Shown: piece by piece, positions 1 through 9,256 of the stretch
How the letters are laid out: every line of letters starts with the position of its first letter
How positions within the stretch are numbered: position 1 is the first letter of the stretch
Assembly: GCA_002162675.1 (NCBI GenBank)
Contig: MAAE01000025.1
Coordinates: 1-64,000 of the forward strand
Length of the DNA: 64,000 nucleotides
Reading direction: 5' to 3'
DNA from: Colwellia sp. 39_35_sub15_T18
GTDB lineage: Bacteria; Pseudomonadota; Gammaproteobacteria; Enterobacterales; Alteromonadaceae
Position numbers and translations under genes: made by a program
Notes under the pieces: model-generated
Database searches by the model: none
What the model saw: the letters and a program-made list of their open reading frames with translations, nothing else
Told to the model about the DNA's origin: nothing

Positions 1-5
1 CAAAA

Positions 6-91
6 TGGTACGGGTCAAGAGACTTGAACTCTCACATCTTGCGATACTGGAACCTACTTTTTCTAACATAAGCAGCGCGTCTGGCAATTCC
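6..91 (-). pseudogene. Decayed tRNA-Leu copy
   Basis: The 3' half (6-56) is identical base for base to the intact tRNA-Leu at 156-240, including the CCA end, T arm and variable arm. After that the anticodon arm is replaced by unrelated sequence with a small insertion. A piece of D arm (about 74-91) remains, but the 5' acceptor strand is gone. It cannot fold as a tRNA, so I call it a pseudogene at the distal end of the tRNA transcript. It lies close to the window edge, but the whole copy is visible. Confidence 0.75.
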
Positions 92-155
92 GCTATGTAA
101 TTTTATTAAGTTGATTGAAGTTTATTGATTTTATTAAGTTAGAAGGGGATCAAAA

Positions 156-240
<85 letters not shown>

Positions 241-270
241 ATTTTGATGTTTTACTTTTTTAAATAAATA

Positions 271-312
271 TAGCAAAGATAAGAGAATTTGAAACTCTGA
301 TATCACTGCGAA
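271..312 (-). pseudogene. tRNA-Gln 3' half remnant
   Basis: The stretch resembles the 3' half of the neighbouring tRNA-Gln (T arm and acceptor strand) with scattered substitutions, and it is preceded by the same AAATAAATAT flank that precedes the intact copy at 357. The CCA complement and acceptor pairing are lost. It looks like an old tandem duplicate of tRNA plus spacer that is decaying. Confidence 0.5.
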
Positions 313-356
313 GCGAAATCGTTTTGATGATTTTGCTTTTTTACTTTAAATAAATA

Positions 357-431
357 TGGCAGGGATAAGAGGATTTGAACCTCTGAATGACGGGATCAAA
401 ACCCGCTGCCTTACCGCTTGGCTATATCCCT
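357..431 (-). tRNA. tRNA-Gln (anticodon UUG)
   Basis: A 75-nt tRNA on the minus strand. Acceptor AGGGATA pairs with TATCCCT, followed by discriminator G and an encoded CCA. The D arm is GCCAAGCGGTAAGGC, and anticodon loop TTTTGAT gives anticodon TTG. The T arm is intact. It is identical in sequence to the copy at 505-579. The first base is A rather than the U1 of the E. coli tRNA-Gln, but A1 pairs with U72 here. Confidence 0.95.
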
Positions 432-504
432 ACTGAGGGGTAATTACATTACATATTTTATTAAAACATCTATTAAACATTGTTTTATAAAAGTTTAATA
501 AAAA

Positions 505-579
505 TGGCAGGGATAAGAGGATTTGAACCTCTGAATGACGGGATCAAAACCCGCTGCCTTACCGCTTGGCTATATCCCT
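505..579 (-). tRNA. tRNA-Gln (anticodon UUG), second copy
   Basis: Same 75-nt sequence and fold as the copy at 357-431: acceptor AGGGATA/TATCCCT, anticodon TTG, encoded CCA. The two copies are about 75 bases apart. The Met-Leu-Gln-Gln order resembles the E. coli metT-leuW-glnU-glnW operon. Confidence 0.95.
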
Positions 580-624
580 GCAATGTTATTACTTTTTACA
601 TTTGCAACTATTGTTGCTTTGAAA

Positions 625-709
<85 letters not shown>

Positions 710-725
710 ATTACATCCAAGTTTT

Positions 726-765
726 AAAGAGACTTGAACTCTTATACTTTGCAATACTGAAACCC
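726..765 (-). pseudogene. tRNA-Leu 3' half remnant
   Basis: The stretch around GACTTGAACTCT matches the T arm and variable arm of the tRNA-Leu genes with several substitutions, and lacks the 5' half and the acceptor strand. A weaker echo may follow at 785-800. It sits between tRNA-Met and tRNA-Leu in the operon. Confidence 0.45.
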
Positions 766-817
766 GTATTACATTTAAACTTTTTAAGAGGTTAAACTCT
801 TTTTTACCGAAGTAAAA

Positions 818-894
818 TGGTGGCTACACCGGGATTTGAACCTGGGACCCCATCATTATGAGTGATGTGCTCTAACCAGCTGAGCTATGTAGCC
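818..894 (-). tRNA. tRNA-Met (elongator, anticodon CAU)
   Basis: A 77-nt tRNA on the minus strand. Acceptor GGCTACA pairs with TGTAGCC, the D arm is AGCTCAGCTGGTTAGAGC, and stem CATCA/TGATG holds loop CTCATAA with anticodon CAT. It has a T arm with TTCAAAT and an encoded CCA. The perfectly paired first acceptor base pair and lack of the three-GC anticodon stem argue for elongator rather than initiator. It is the first gene of the operon. Confidence 0.95.
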
Positions 895-920
895 TTTTCA
901 TCTCGCCTCTCAGCAAGTGG

Positions 921-954
921 CGCGTATTATGCAAATCTGCTTGGCTTACGTCAA
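921..954 (-). promoter_or_regulatory. Promoter of the tRNA operon with GC-rich discriminator
   Basis: On the minus strand there is a -35 TTGACG (949-954), a 17-base spacer and a -10 CATAAT (926-931), followed at once by a GC-rich discriminator (ACGCGCC). This is the layout of stable-RNA promoters under stringent (ppGpp/DksA) control. The tRNA-Met gene begins about 30 bases further down. Confidence 0.8.
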
Positions 955-1139
955 CCGTTTTTTTTCAAAAAACGCGACTTTTTATTCGTTTGGCTATTGC
1001 CTGTGCAAATTGGCGGTAAACTGCACAAAAAATGCATCCCTGACTTGTTAAAATCGAAGTATGCATTTTGAGAGTTCAGCCTCTTAGATAAATAGCGTTT
1101 ATTTCAAGATAACTTTTTGGCTTCTCTTCACTACTTTTA

Positions 1140-2231
1140 TTAAACATTAAAACGGAAATGTATTACGTCACCATCTTTTACGCGGTAGTCTTTACCCTCT
1201 AAGCGCCATTTACCCGCTTCTTTAGCACCCGACTCACCATTGAATTCAATAAAGTCGTCATAACTAATTATTTCGGCACGAATGAAACCCTTCTCAAAGT
1301 CAGTATGAATAACACCTGCTGCTTGAGGTGCAGTAGCATTTTGCTTTACTGTCCACGCGCGTACTTCTTTAACACCGGCAGTAAAATAGGTTTGTAAGTG
1401 CAGTAAGGAATAACCAGCATTTATAACACGATTTAGACCAGGTTCTTCTAAGCCTAGATCAGCCATAAACTCAACACGGTCTTCGTCATCCATTTCAGAT
1501 AACTCACTTTCAATTTCAGCACAAACAGCAACAACGATCGCACCTTCAGCATCCGCTATCTCTTGTACTTGATCAAGGTAAGGATTGTCTTCAAAACCAT
1601 CATCATTGACATTCGCTATATACATCGTCGGCTTAAGTGTTAAAAAATTTAAGTAATCGACAGCGGCTTTCTCTTCTTTAGATAACTCTAAAGAACGCAC
1701 CATCTGACCTTCTTCAACATGCTTTAATATTTTTTCTAATACAGGCATCTCAAATTTTGCGTCTTTATCGCCACCTTTAGCTTTCTTTGCTAAACGAAAA
1801 ATAGCGCGCTCTGCGGTGTCCATATCAGATAAAGCTAACTCAGTGTTGATGACATCGATATCATCAATAGGGCTGACTTTATTCGCGACATGAATAATAT
1901 TGTCATTATCAAAGCAGCGAACTACATGACCGATAGCATCAGTTTCACGAATGTTGGCTAAAAATTTATTACCTAAACCTTCACCTTTTGATGCGCCAGC
2001 AACAAGACCTGCAATATCAACAAATTCCATAGTGGTGGCTAATACACGTTCAGGATTAACTATCTCAGTTAATCTATCTAAGCGAGGATCCGGTACTGGT
2101 ACTACGCCAGTATTTGGCTCAATAGTACAAAAAGGGAAGTTTGCTGCATCAATACCTGCTTTAGTGAGTGCGTTAAATAAAGTTGATTTTCCAACGTTGG
2201 GTAAACCAACGATGCCACATTTAAATCCCAT
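1140..2231 (-). CDS. ychF: Redox-regulated ATPase/GTPase YchF (Obg family)
   Basis: A 363-residue translation-associated P-loop NTPase that binds ribosomes and, in this family, hydrolyses ATP rather than GTP. The P-loop GLPNVGKST is at residues 9-17 and switch II is DIAGLV near residue 72. The specificity motif reads NVND instead of the GTPase NKxD, as expected for an ATP-using YchF. A helical insert follows, then a C-terminal TGS domain in about the last 85 residues. Length matches E. coli YchF (363). It is the last gene of a minus-strand block and lies about 100 bases after pth, the same neighbour as in E. coli. Confidence 0.96.
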   Translation of the reverse strand: MGFKCGIVGLPNVGKSTLFNALTKAGIDAANFPFCTIEPNTGVVPVPDPRLDRLTEIVNPERVLATTMEFVDIAGLVAGASKGEGLGNKFLANIRETDAIGHVVRCFDNDNIIHVANKVSPIDDIDVINTELALSDMDTAERAIFRLAKKAKGGDKDAKFEMPVLEKILKHVEEGQMVRSLELSKEEKAAVDYLNFLTLKPTMYIANVNDDGFEDNPYLDQVQEIADAEGAIVVAVCAEIESELSEMDDEDRVEFMADLGLEEPGLNRVINAGYSLLHLQTYFTAGVKEVRAWTVKQNATAPQAAGVIHTDFEKGFIRAEIISYDDFIEFNGESGAKEAGKWRLEGKDYRVKDGDVIHFRFNV

Positions 2232-2334
2232 GATTTATACCTGTTAAATATGTTAATTTGAACTCAGGAGTCATTCCTAGAGTATTGAGTTTTGTAGGGG
2301 TTAGCCTATTAATAATGAAGGCATAAATGCCAAC

Positions 2335-2919
2335 TTATACGCCCTTAAACGCGTGTAAACGTTGTTGAGCTTTTGTTAAACCATCTTTTTGCCAGATATC
2401 GAAACAACGGCTTGCTTCATCAATGGCGTCTTCAATAAGTACTTGTTCATTTTGTGGTGCTTTGCCTAGCACATGACCGGTAACTTTATCTCTATGTCCC
2501 GGATGGCCGATACCAATACGTAAACGGTAGAACTCTTTATTGTTTGCCATACGAGCAATAATATCTTTTAAGCCGTTGTGTCCGCCATGACTACCACCTT
2601 GTTTTATTTTAACACTACCAGGGGGGATATCTAACTCGTCATGCGCAATGAGAATATTATCAACGGGGATACGGAAAAAATTTGCTAAAGGAGCAACCGC
2701 TTGACCACTTCTATTCATAAAGGTGGCAGGAATTAATAAGTGGACGAGTTCGCCACCGATAATACCTTTGCCATAGAGGCCGGAATATTTTTTTTCTGCG
2801 CGGAGAGAAATGTTATTGCGTTGTGCCAGTTCTTCAACAAACCAAACACCAGCATTGTGACGTGTTCTTGTATATTCGGGGCCAGGATTACCCAGCCCCG
2901 CAATCATTTTAATAGTCAT
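2335..2919 (-). CDS. pth: Peptidyl-tRNA hydrolase
   Basis: A 194-residue cytosolic enzyme that cleaves peptidyl-tRNAs dropped from ribosomes, recycling tRNA. The family pattern is complete: GLGNPGPEY near the start, catalytic His21 in RHNAG, the substrate-binding TFMNRSG segment, AHDELD with the conserved Asp, and GGHNGLKDI. Length matches the family. It starts 16 bases after the rplY stop and so is probably co-transcribed with rplY, tying it to translation. Confidence 0.96.
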   Translation of the reverse strand: MTIKMIAGLGNPGPEYTRTRHNAGVWFVEELAQRNNISLRAEKKYSGLYGKGIIGGELVHLLIPATFMNRSGQAVAPLANFFRIPVDNILIAHDELDIPPGSVKIKQGGSHGGHNGLKDIIARMANNKEFYRLRIGIGHPGHRDKVTGHVLGKAPQNEQVLIEDAIDEASRCFDIWQKDGLTKAQQRLHAFKGV

Positions 2920-2935
2920 TTTATTAAATTAACTA

Positions 2936-3562
2936 TTATTCTGCTGCTGGTGCTTCTTCAGTAGCTTCTTCGCTATCGTCGTCGCTGTTACCTTTAGGGG
3001 CATTAGCTGTAACAACGGCTTGGTCATGGCTTTCGCCTTTTTCTAGTTCGTCAGAAGTTACGCCTTTAGGCAATGTAACGTCTGATAAATGTAGTGTTTG
3101 ACCCACTTCTAAATCAGCTAAATCAACTTCAATAAACTCAGGTAAGTCTTTTGGTAAACAAGTAACGGCAATTTCAGTTACGTGATGAGCAATAGTTGCA
3201 CCTGCTTTTGAAACATTCTCTTCGTTGATGAAGTGAACAGGAACATTAGCATGTAAAGCATGGTTTGCATCAATGCGGATAAAATCCATGTGCATAACAA
3301 TGTTTTTGAACGGATGACGTTGCATGTCTTTGATTAAACATTCAACTGGCTTACCAGCAACATTTAACGTTAAAACGTGCGAGTAGAAAGCTTCTTCTTG
3401 TTGAGCACGGAAAACATTTTTGTGCTCTAAAGTTAAAGATACTGGCTCTTGGCCTTCGCCGTAAAGGATAGCAGGAACTTTATTCGCGTGACGTAGGCGG
3501 CGGCTCGCACCTTTCCCTAAATCTGTGCGTACTTCAGCTTCTAAAGTGAATAAATCAGTCAT
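2936..3562 (-). CDS. rplY: 50S ribosomal protein L25/Ctc, long form
   Basis: A 208-residue protein that binds 5S rRNA in the large subunit. The N-terminal L25 domain (about residues 4-92) is followed by a TL5/Ctc-type beta domain (about 98-185) and a disordered acidic tail rich in Glu and Ala. E. coli L25 has only the first domain (94 residues), so this is the long Ctc-type variant found in many bacteria. The spacer to pth is 16 bases. A 9-bp hairpin lies in its leader. Confidence 0.93.
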   Translation of the reverse strand: MTDLFTLEAEVRTDLGKGASRRLRHANKVPAILYGEGQEPVSLTLEHKNVFRAQQEEAFYSHVLTLNVAGKPVECLIKDMQRHPFKNIVMHMDFIRIDANHALHANVPVHFINEENVSKAGATIAHHVTEIAVTCLPKDLPEFIEVDLADLEVGQTLHLSDVTLPKGVTSDELEKGESHDQAVVTANAPKGNSDDDSEEATEEAPAAE

Positions 3563-3598
3563 GATAAATACTCTTATATAATATTGATAAAATTAAGT

Positions 3599-3623
3599 CT
3601 TGTTTTTTGCGACCAAAAACAAG
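3599..3623 (-). promoter_or_regulatory. Hairpin in the rplY leader
   Basis: CTTGTTTTT (3599-3607) pairs perfectly with AAAAACAAG (3615-3623) around a 7-base loop, about 37 bases before the rplY start codon. It is too AT-rich and lacks the right U run to be a convincing terminator for the minus strand. It may be a leader structure for autogenous control, which is only an inference. Confidence 0.3.
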
Positions 3624-3751
3624 GATGTTTGCTTTTTTAAACTAGCCAAACGCTCAATAATGAAATTTGTTAGATAAAAAAGGCGCGGCATAATAACACT
3701 AGCGCTTAGCTAAAGCTATTGATAACTACTTAAGAATAATAAAAAGGCAAT

Positions 3752-3785
3752 AAAAAAGCAGATATTGCGATAATATCTGCTTTTT
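3752..3785 (-). terminator. Intrinsic terminator after prs
   Basis: A perfect 9-bp stem GCAGATATT/AATATCTGC with a 5-base loop is flanked by A and T runs on both sides. It lies 26 bases past the prs stop codon and separates prs from rplY. The flanks make it work in either direction, but only minus-strand genes surround it. Confidence 0.85.
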
Positions 3786-3810
3786 ATTGGATGTAATTAA
3801 TGACTAGAGA

Positions 3811-4758
3811 CTAGTGATCAAACATCGCTGAAATAGATTCTTCGTTACATACACGGCGAATAGCTTCACTTAGCATGCCACTTAAGGTTAATTGACGAAC
3901 CATTTTAAGCTTTTTAATTTCATCTGATAATGGAATTGAGTCAGTAACAACAACTTCATCAATCACTGAGTTTTTAAGGTTTTCAGCCGCATTACCTGAT
4001 AGTACCGGGTGAGTTGCATAAGCAATAACACGTTTTGCACCATGTTCTTTTAAAGCTTCAGCCGCTTTTGCTAAAGTACCGCCAGTATCAATCATGTCAT
4101 CAACAATAATACAATCACGGTCTTTTACATCACCAATAATATGCATTACCTGCGCAACATTAGCTTTAGGACGACGTTTATCAATAATAGCTAAGTCAGC
4201 ATCATCTAATAATTTTGCGACTGCACGAGCACGTACAACACCACCAATATCAGGAGAAACAACAACCGGATTGTTTAAATCACGGTTTTTCATATCTTCT
4301 AATAAAATAGGCGTACCAAAGGCATTATCAACAGGAACGTCGAAGAAACCTTGAATTTGCTCGGCGTGTAAATCAACCGTTAATACACGGTCAACACCGA
4401 CACTTGATAAGAAGTCAGCAACTACTTTCGCCGTAATTGGCACACGGGCACTACGTACACGTCTGTCTTGACGAGCATAACCAAAATAAGGAATAACGGC
4501 AGTAATTCTGCCTGCTGATGCGCGACGAAAAGCGTCGATCATCACAATAAGTTCCATTAGGTTGTTGTTCGTTGGGGCACAGGTTGATTGAATAATAAAA
4601 ACATCGCTGCCGCGTACGTTTTCATTAATTTCAAAGCTTATTTCACCATCACTAAAACTGCCTATTTTGGCATCACCTAAAGTAATATATAAGCGATTGG
4701 CAATTTGTTTGGCCAGTTCAGGGGTGGCATTACCCGCAAAAATCTTCATGTCAGGCAC
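3811..4758 (-). CDS. prs: Ribose-phosphate pyrophosphokinase (PRPP synthetase)
   Basis: Makes PRPP from ribose 5-phosphate and ATP for nucleotide, histidine, tryptophan and NAD synthesis. The product closely follows E. coli Prs throughout: GRFSDGE-like loop (GSFSDGEIS), [10 protein letters not shown] flexible loop, [11 protein letters not shown], and the PRPP-binding [11 protein letters not shown] chose the GTG at 4758 rather than the ATG at 4785. It gives 315 residues, the E. coli length and N-terminus (PDMK), and a GAGGAA ribosome site sits 6 bases before it. The upstream ATG would add nine non-conserved residues. Follows ispE in the same direction, as in E. coli. Confidence 0.95.
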   Translation of the reverse strand: MPDMKIFAGNATPELAKQIANRLYITLGDAKIGSFSDGEISFEINENVRGSDVFIIQSTCAPTNNNLMELIVMIDAFRRASAGRITAVIPYFGYARQDRRVRSARVPITAKVVADFLSSVGVDRVLTVDLHAEQIQGFFDVPVDNAFGTPILLEDMKNRDLNNPVVVSPDIGGVVRARAVAKLLDDADLAIIDKRRPKANVAQVMHIIGDVKDRDCIIVDDMIDTGGTLAKAAEALKEHGAKRVIAYATHPVLSGNAAENLKNSVIDEVVVTDSIPLSDEIKKLKMVRQLTLSGMLSEAIRRVCNEESISAMFDH

Positions 4759-4801
4759 AGTCAGTTCCTCAGAAACTTTTGACATTAAAAATATACTCTC
4801 T

Positions 4802-4814
4802 GTTTACAGTAAAC
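4802..4814. repeat. Perfect 13-nt palindrome in the prs leader
   Basis: GTTTACAGTAAAC is an odd-length perfect palindrome about 45 bases upstream of the prs start. It does not match the PurR box known for E. coli prs. It could be an operator or chance; the evidence is only its symmetry. Confidence 0.2.
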
Positions 4815-4878
4815 GTGTTAAACATTGAGCCGTATAAAACCAAAATTAATGCTAGTTATAAACACTAATTTCAGCAAA

Positions 4879-5826
4879 TTAGTTTGATTTTTTCAGCTGC
4901 TCAATTACTGAGCATAAAGGCGACTTGTTCAGCCCCTGTGCAACAAACGAGCTAATCCCGTTGGGAAGTTTTGCTTGCAGTTCACACGCCTCTTGTTGAT
5001 TGGAAAAACGCGAAAAAATGCACGCGCCCGTTCCTGTCATTCTAGACGGCGCGTATTCTACCAACCAAGCGAGTAGCTTGGCAACTTCAAAGTAATTTTT
5101 TATTACCATGGTTTGACAGTCATTATGATATTTATCTTCGTTAAACAAGTCGTTATCGTGATAGAAGTCGCTAAAATTATGATGTATTAACTTAGCTGTA
5201 TTTCGAGGTAATTCTTTGGCGGTAAAAACACTGGCGGTTGAAATGCTCACCTCTGGCTTAGTGACTAAATACCAACACTCATCAGGCTCTACAGGTGTTA
5301 ACTGTTCGCCAATCCCTTGTGCAAAAGCTGAAAAACCATGAATGAAAATAGGTACGTCAGCGCCTAAAACCAAGCCCATTTCGGCTAACTCTGTGTTGGT
5401 GAAATCACTTTGCCAGAGTGTATTTAACGCCAGTAATATAGTGGCCGCATTAGACGAACCACCGCCTAATCCTCCTCCCATGGGTAAAACTTTTTTAATA
5501 CTAATTTGGGCACCATAAATGATAGAGCCGTACTTTCTTTCTATATGCTTTTGTAATAATTGGGCTGCTTTGACAATTAAATTGTCTTCATTTTTTACAT
5601 CTTTAATAGGCGTCAATAACTCGATGTTGGTACTATTAGTGACTGATATTGTTAGCGTATCGCTATAATCAACAAACTGAAATAAAGTTTCTAACTCGTG
5701 ATAACCGTCAGCTCGTTGCCCAACTACATGCAAGAATAAATTAAGCTTAGCGGGGGATGGAAAACTAAAGCGCTTGCTTAAGTAAGGGGATGCTGTTGAA
5801 TTGGGCGATATTGCAGGTAAAGTCAT
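4879..5826 (-). CDS. ispE: 4-diphosphocytidyl-2-C-methyl-D-erythritol kinase
   Basis: ATP-dependent kinase of the MEP pathway to isoprenoid precursors, cytosolic. GHMP-kinase hallmarks are present: SPAKLNLFLHV at about residues 24-34 and the glycine-rich ATP loop PMGGGLGGGSSNAA near residue 115. The C-terminal MTGTGACIF motif is also there. At 315 residues it is somewhat longer than E. coli IspE (283), mainly from a poorly conserved N-terminal extension of about 20 residues and a His/Asp-rich insert in the middle. It follows lolB by 27 bases, the conserved lolB-ispE-prs arrangement. Confidence 0.95.
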   Translation of the reverse strand: MTLPAISPNSTASPYLSKRFSFPSPAKLNLFLHVVGQRADGYHELETLFQFVDYSDTLTISVTNSTNIELLTPIKDVKNEDNLIVKAAQLLQKHIERKYGSIIYGAQISIKKVLPMGGGLGGGSSNAATILLALNTLWQSDFTNTELAEMGLVLGADVPIFIHGFSAFAQGIGEQLTPVEPDECWYLVTKPEVSISTASVFTAKELPRNTAKLIHHNFSDFYHDNDLFNEDKYHNDCQTMVIKNYFEVAKLLAWLVEYAPSRMTGTGACIFSRFSNQQEACELQAKLPNGISSFVAQGLNKSPLCSVIEQLKKSN

Positions 5827-5853
5827 TATATTACTTATTATTAGTTGGTATTA

Positions 5854-6519
5854 TTAGCTTGCATTGTGAGTAAAGGACCATTTTTTGATGGAGACCTTGA
5901 TCAATAGTCCATCTTTTTTAATGGTAAATTTAGTGGCCATTGGTAAGTGCTCAAAAACTTTGTATTTATCATAAGTAATTTGCCAAGCAGAGTTTTGATA
6001 AGTACTTGTCATATTAAGGGGTAACTTAGTTTTGCTATTATAAACAATTTTATCTGATGATTGATAAGGAAGGCCTTTTAACCAAAAAGTAAGCGCCTGT
6101 GTCGGTAATGTTAGCCCTGTCAGCGAGTATATTAATTGCGGTAAGTCATCAGAGCGGTACTCTTTTGAGTTAACTTTAATTAAGTGCTGCCCTTGCATTG
6201 AAGATAAATGTAAAACATTGATGCCTAAATAGCTGGTTAGGTTAAGTGTTTGGTTTTTATTACCTTCATCGACTTGCCATGAGATAGCAGCGCTTTCGCG
6301 TTTATCTTGTTCATCCAGTGTTTTTTGGATAAAGGCTATCTTGCCACTAATTTTCCATTGGCTTAATTGCTGTAATTGGCTTGCTCGTTGCTGAGCTGTT
6401 TGAACCGGTAGTGGCTTAATCGTTACCTTATTTGAAACACAAGCCATTAAAGTGAATAGTGAAAGAGCTGCTAAGAAAAATAAACGAAAAGAGGTTTTAA
6501 GCATAAGATAAATTAGCAT
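5854..6519 (-). CDS. lolB: Outer membrane lipoprotein receptor LolB
   Basis: LolB takes lipoproteins from the periplasmic carrier LolA and inserts them in the outer membrane. The protein starts with a lipoprotein signal peptide ending in lipobox LMAC (Cys27 if the first Met is used, Cys22 if Met6 is). Val follows the Cys, so there is no inner-membrane retention Asp. The mature part is weakly conserved, but length (221) and position divergent from hemA and upstream of ispE match E. coli. Neither candidate start has a clear ribosome site. Confidence 0.85.
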   Translation of the reverse strand: MLIYLMLKTSFRLFFLAALSLFTLMACVSNKVTIKPLPVQTAQQRASQLQQLSQWKISGKIAFIQKTLDEQDKRESAAISWQVDEGNKNQTLNLTSYLGINVLHLSSMQGQHLIKVNSKEYRSDDLPQLIYSLTGLTLPTQALTFWLKGLPYQSSDKIVYNSKTKLPLNMTSTYQNSAWQITYDKYKVFEHLPMATKFTIKKDGLLIKVSIKKWSFTHNAS

Positions 6520-6745
6520 TGGAAATAGGAGGCTATTTGAGCATAGCTTGCCTTCTTGTTCAATATCACCCTTTTAATTAGCGAATATTTTTCGCTAAAT
6601 TGTCACGTTTTTATGATCTGTGTTATCACAGCTCATATTTTAAAGACCAACCCTGAGTAATAATAGGGATATTAGCGTATACTCTTTAATGTTGCTGTGG
6701 GTATCGCAGCCTCTTGTTTAATATTGATCATATAGGTTTATCACA

Positions 6746-8014
6746 TTGTCCATTGTTGCTGTTGGAATTAATCATAAAACTGCCCCCGTTTCGGTAAGGG
6801 AAAAAATATCCTTTAATCCGGACAAACTTTCTGCTGCCTTGCAAGAAATGTTGTCTGCGGTACAGTGTCGTGAAGTCGCCATTTTATCTACCTGTAATAG
6901 AACCGAGCTTTATCTGATTCAAGATGGTGATATAACTATTACGCAAGAACGATTAGTTAAATGGTTAGAAAGTTATCATAGTGTTCCTGCCTCAATTATT
7001 TTACCCAGCATTTATTGGCATCAAGACCAACAAGCCGTAAACCATATTATGCGTGTTGCTTGTGGTCTCGACTCCTTAGTACTAGGTGAACCGCAAATAT
7101 TAGGACAAATGAAGCAGGCATACACTCAAGCTAAGGCTGCAGGCTCTATGGCGTTAGTGATGGACAGATTATTTCAGCGAACTTTTGGTGTTGCTAAGCA
7201 AGTACGTACAGAAACAGATATAGGCACTAGTGCCGTGTCAGTTGCTTTTGCCAGTGTTAATTTGGCGAAACATATTTTTGCCAGCCTTAAAAAAGTACGG
7301 GTTTTATTAGTTGGTGCGGGTGAAACGATAGAATTGGTTGCTAAGCATTTATATGAAAACAATGTCGGTAAAATTACTGTTGCTAATCGCACTATAGCGC
7401 GGGCTGAAGGAATGGCGAATAAAATTGGTGCCGATGTCATTACCTTAGCGCAAATTCCTGAAGTGATGAGTCAAGCGGATATTGTTATTAGTTCGACAGG
7501 GTCAACATTACCACTTATTGGTAAAGGTATGGTTGAACAAGCGTTAACTAAGCGTAGGCATCAACCTATTTTTATGGTTGATTTAGCCGTACCACGCGAT
7601 ATAGAGGAACAAGTTGGCGACTTAGAAGATGTTTTTCTTTACACCGTTGATGATTTACAAAGCATTATTGCCCAAAATTTAGAAAATCGTCGTAAAGCCG
7701 CCGTTGAAGCCGAAAGTATTGTTAGTAGTCAGTCAGACAGTTTTATGGCTTGGTTACGTGGTTTAAACACTCAAGATACCGTAGTGAGCTATCGCAAGCA
7801 GTGTTTATCTGAGCGTGATTTATTACTTGAAAAGGCGATGACGCAATTAAATAGCGGTAAAAATGCCGAGTCTGTTATCAATGAACTGGCGACTAAATTA
7901 ACCAATAAATTTATGCATGCACCAACGAGTGCCTTGCAGTCTGCTGCTCAAGGTGGTGAGCTAGACAAACTTATTTATTTGCGTGATATTTTTAATATCG
8001 ATAACGGCAAGTAA
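6746..8014 (+). CDS. hemA: Glutamyl-tRNA reductase
   Basis: First committed step of tetrapyrrole synthesis: reduces Glu-tRNA to glutamate-1-semialdehyde using NADPH. The N-terminal catalytic domain has nucleophile Cys50 in STCNRTEL. The signature around residue 110 (GLDSLVLGEPQILGQMKQAY) is present, then the NADPH-binding domain (LVGAGETIELVAKHL) and a C-terminal dimerisation helix region. The start is TTG at 6746, supported by an in-register match to other HemA N-termini (VGINHKTAPV) and an AGG upstream. Divergent from lolB and followed by prfA, as in E. coli. Confidence 0.96.
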   Translation: MSIVAVGINHKTAPVSVREKISFNPDKLSAALQEMLSAVQCREVAILSTCNRTELYLIQDGDITITQERLVKWLESYHSVPASIILPSIYWHQDQQAVNHIMRVACGLDSLVLGEPQILGQMKQAYTQAKAAGSMALVMDRLFQRTFGVAKQVRTETDIGTSAVSVAFASVNLAKHIFASLKKVRVLLVGAGETIELVAKHLYENNVGKITVANRTIARAEGMANKIGADVITLAQIPEVMSQADIVISSTGSTLPLIGKGMVEQALTKRRHQPIFMVDLAVPRDIEEQVGDLEDVFLYTVDDLQSIIAQNLENRRKAAVEAESIVSSQSDSFMAWLRGLNTQDTVVSYRKQCLSERDLLLEKAMTQLNSGKNAESVINELATKLTNKFMHAPTSALQSAAQGGELDKLIYLRDIFNIDNGK

Positions 8015-8043
8015 AAACCATTACACCCAACTACCCTCATTTC

Positions 8044-8077
8044 TTTTTACATAGTAGCAGCTTTGACTATGTAAAAA
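8044..8077. repeat. 12-bp perfect inverted repeat before prfA
   Basis: TTTTTACATAGT and ACTATGTAAAAA form perfect arms around a 10-base loop. The A run follows the stem, so it is not a normal Rho-independent terminator for hemA. It overlaps the region just upstream of the probable prfA promoter. Confidence 0.5.
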
Positions 8078-8086
8078 TTGCTATTG

Positions 8087-8095
8087 TGCTAGAAT
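8087..8095 (+). promoter_or_regulatory. Possible extended -10 promoter for prfA
   Basis: TGCTAGAAT is an extended -10 element 68 bases before the prfA start. The -35 region is poor: a TTGACT lies 21 bases upstream, which is too far for standard spacing. Moderate support only. Confidence 0.35.
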
Positions 8096-8163
8096 AGCGC
8101 CAGTTTAGTTTTGCCACGCTTAAAACTCCTTTATTAATAAGACCATAAGAAAAGATTAATTTA

Positions 8164-9252
8164 ATGAAATCGTCAGTATATCAAAAGCTTGAAGGCTTAG
8201 TAGAACGCTTTGAAGAGGTTCAAGCCTTATTATCAGATCCCGCAACTATCGCTGATCAAGAAAAGTTTCGCACACTCTCCCAAGAATTTAAGCGTTTAGA
8301 TGAAGTCACCGTCGTGTTTAATAATTATAGAAGTGCGGAAGATGATTTCTCTACGGCTGAATTGATGCTTAAAGATGATGATCCTGATATGCGTGAAATG
8401 GCACAGGAAGAATTTAAAGAGGCTAAAAAAGCGGTTGCTGTATTAGCTGACGAGTTGCAAATATTATTGCTGCCACGCGATCCTAATGATGATAATAACT
8501 GTTTTGTTGAAATTCGCGCCGGTGCTGGTGGCGATGAAGCCGCTATTTTTGCTGGTGATTTGTTTAGAATGTACAGTCGCTATGCTGAGAAGAAAGGCTG
8601 GAAAATTGAAGTCATGAACACTAATGAAAGTGAGCAGGGCGGTTATAAAGAAATGATCATGAAAGTGAACGGCGAAGGTGTTTATGGTCACATGAAGTTT
8701 GAATCGGGTGGGCATAGAGTACAACGTGTACCTGAAACCGAATCTCAAGGTCGTGTACACACTTCTGCTTGTACCGTGGTCGTTATGCCTGAAATTCCCG
8801 AAGCCGATGCTATTGAGATTAACAAAGCTGATTTAAAAGTAGATACTTTTCGCGCCTCTGGTGCCGGTGGTCAGCACGTTAACAAAACGGATTCTGCGAT
8901 ACGAATTACCCATATTCCATCAGGAGTTGTGGTTGAATGTCAGGATCAACGCTCGCAACATAAAAACCGTGCGCAAGCTATGTCTGTATTGCAAGCACGT
9001 TTACAACAAGCTGAAGACGAAAAGCGCCGTAGTGCAGAAGAGTCATCACGTCGAAACCTTGTTGCCAGTGGCGATCGCTCTGAGCGTATTCGTACTTATA
9101 ATTTCCCTCAAGGGCGTATGAGTGATCACCGTATTAATTTAACTTTATACCGTTTAAATGAAGTGATGGAAGGTAATCTGCAATTAATTATGGAACCAAT
9201 CATGCAAGAAAACCAAGCTGATCTGTTAGCTGAGCTTGCAGAACAGCATTAG
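8164..9252 (+). CDS. prfA: Peptide chain release factor 1
   Basis: Recognises UAA and UAG stop codons and triggers peptide release. The stop-codon reading loop has the PxT motif as PET (in VPETESQGR). The catalytic GGQ is at residues 235-237 within [13 protein letters not shown], whose Gln is methylated by PrmC, encoded 4 bases downstream. Length (362) matches E. coli RF1. Part of hemA-prfA-prmC, a widely conserved cluster. Confidence 0.97.
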   Translation: MKSSVYQKLEGLVERFEEVQALLSDPATIADQEKFRTLSQEFKRLDEVTVVFNNYRSAEDDFSTAELMLKDDDPDMREMAQEEFKEAKKAVAVLADELQILLLPRDPNDDNNCFVEIRAGAGGDEAAIFAGDLFRMYSRYAEKKGWKIEVMNTNESEQGGYKEMIMKVNGEGVYGHMKFESGGHRVQRVPETESQGRVHTSACTVVVMPEIPEADAIEINKADLKVDTFRASGAGGQHVNKTDSAIRITHIPSGVVVECQDQRSQHKNRAQAMSVLQARLQQAEDEKRRSAEESSRRNLVASGDRSERIRTYNFPQGRMSDHRINLTLYRLNEVMEGNLQLIMEPIMQENQADLLAELAEQH

Positions 9253-9256
9253 TTAA

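Noticed and set aside
862-1071. Open frame of 69 codons upstream of the tRNA operon
   Set aside because: It overlaps the tRNA-Met gene and its promoter on the other strand and shows no family motif.
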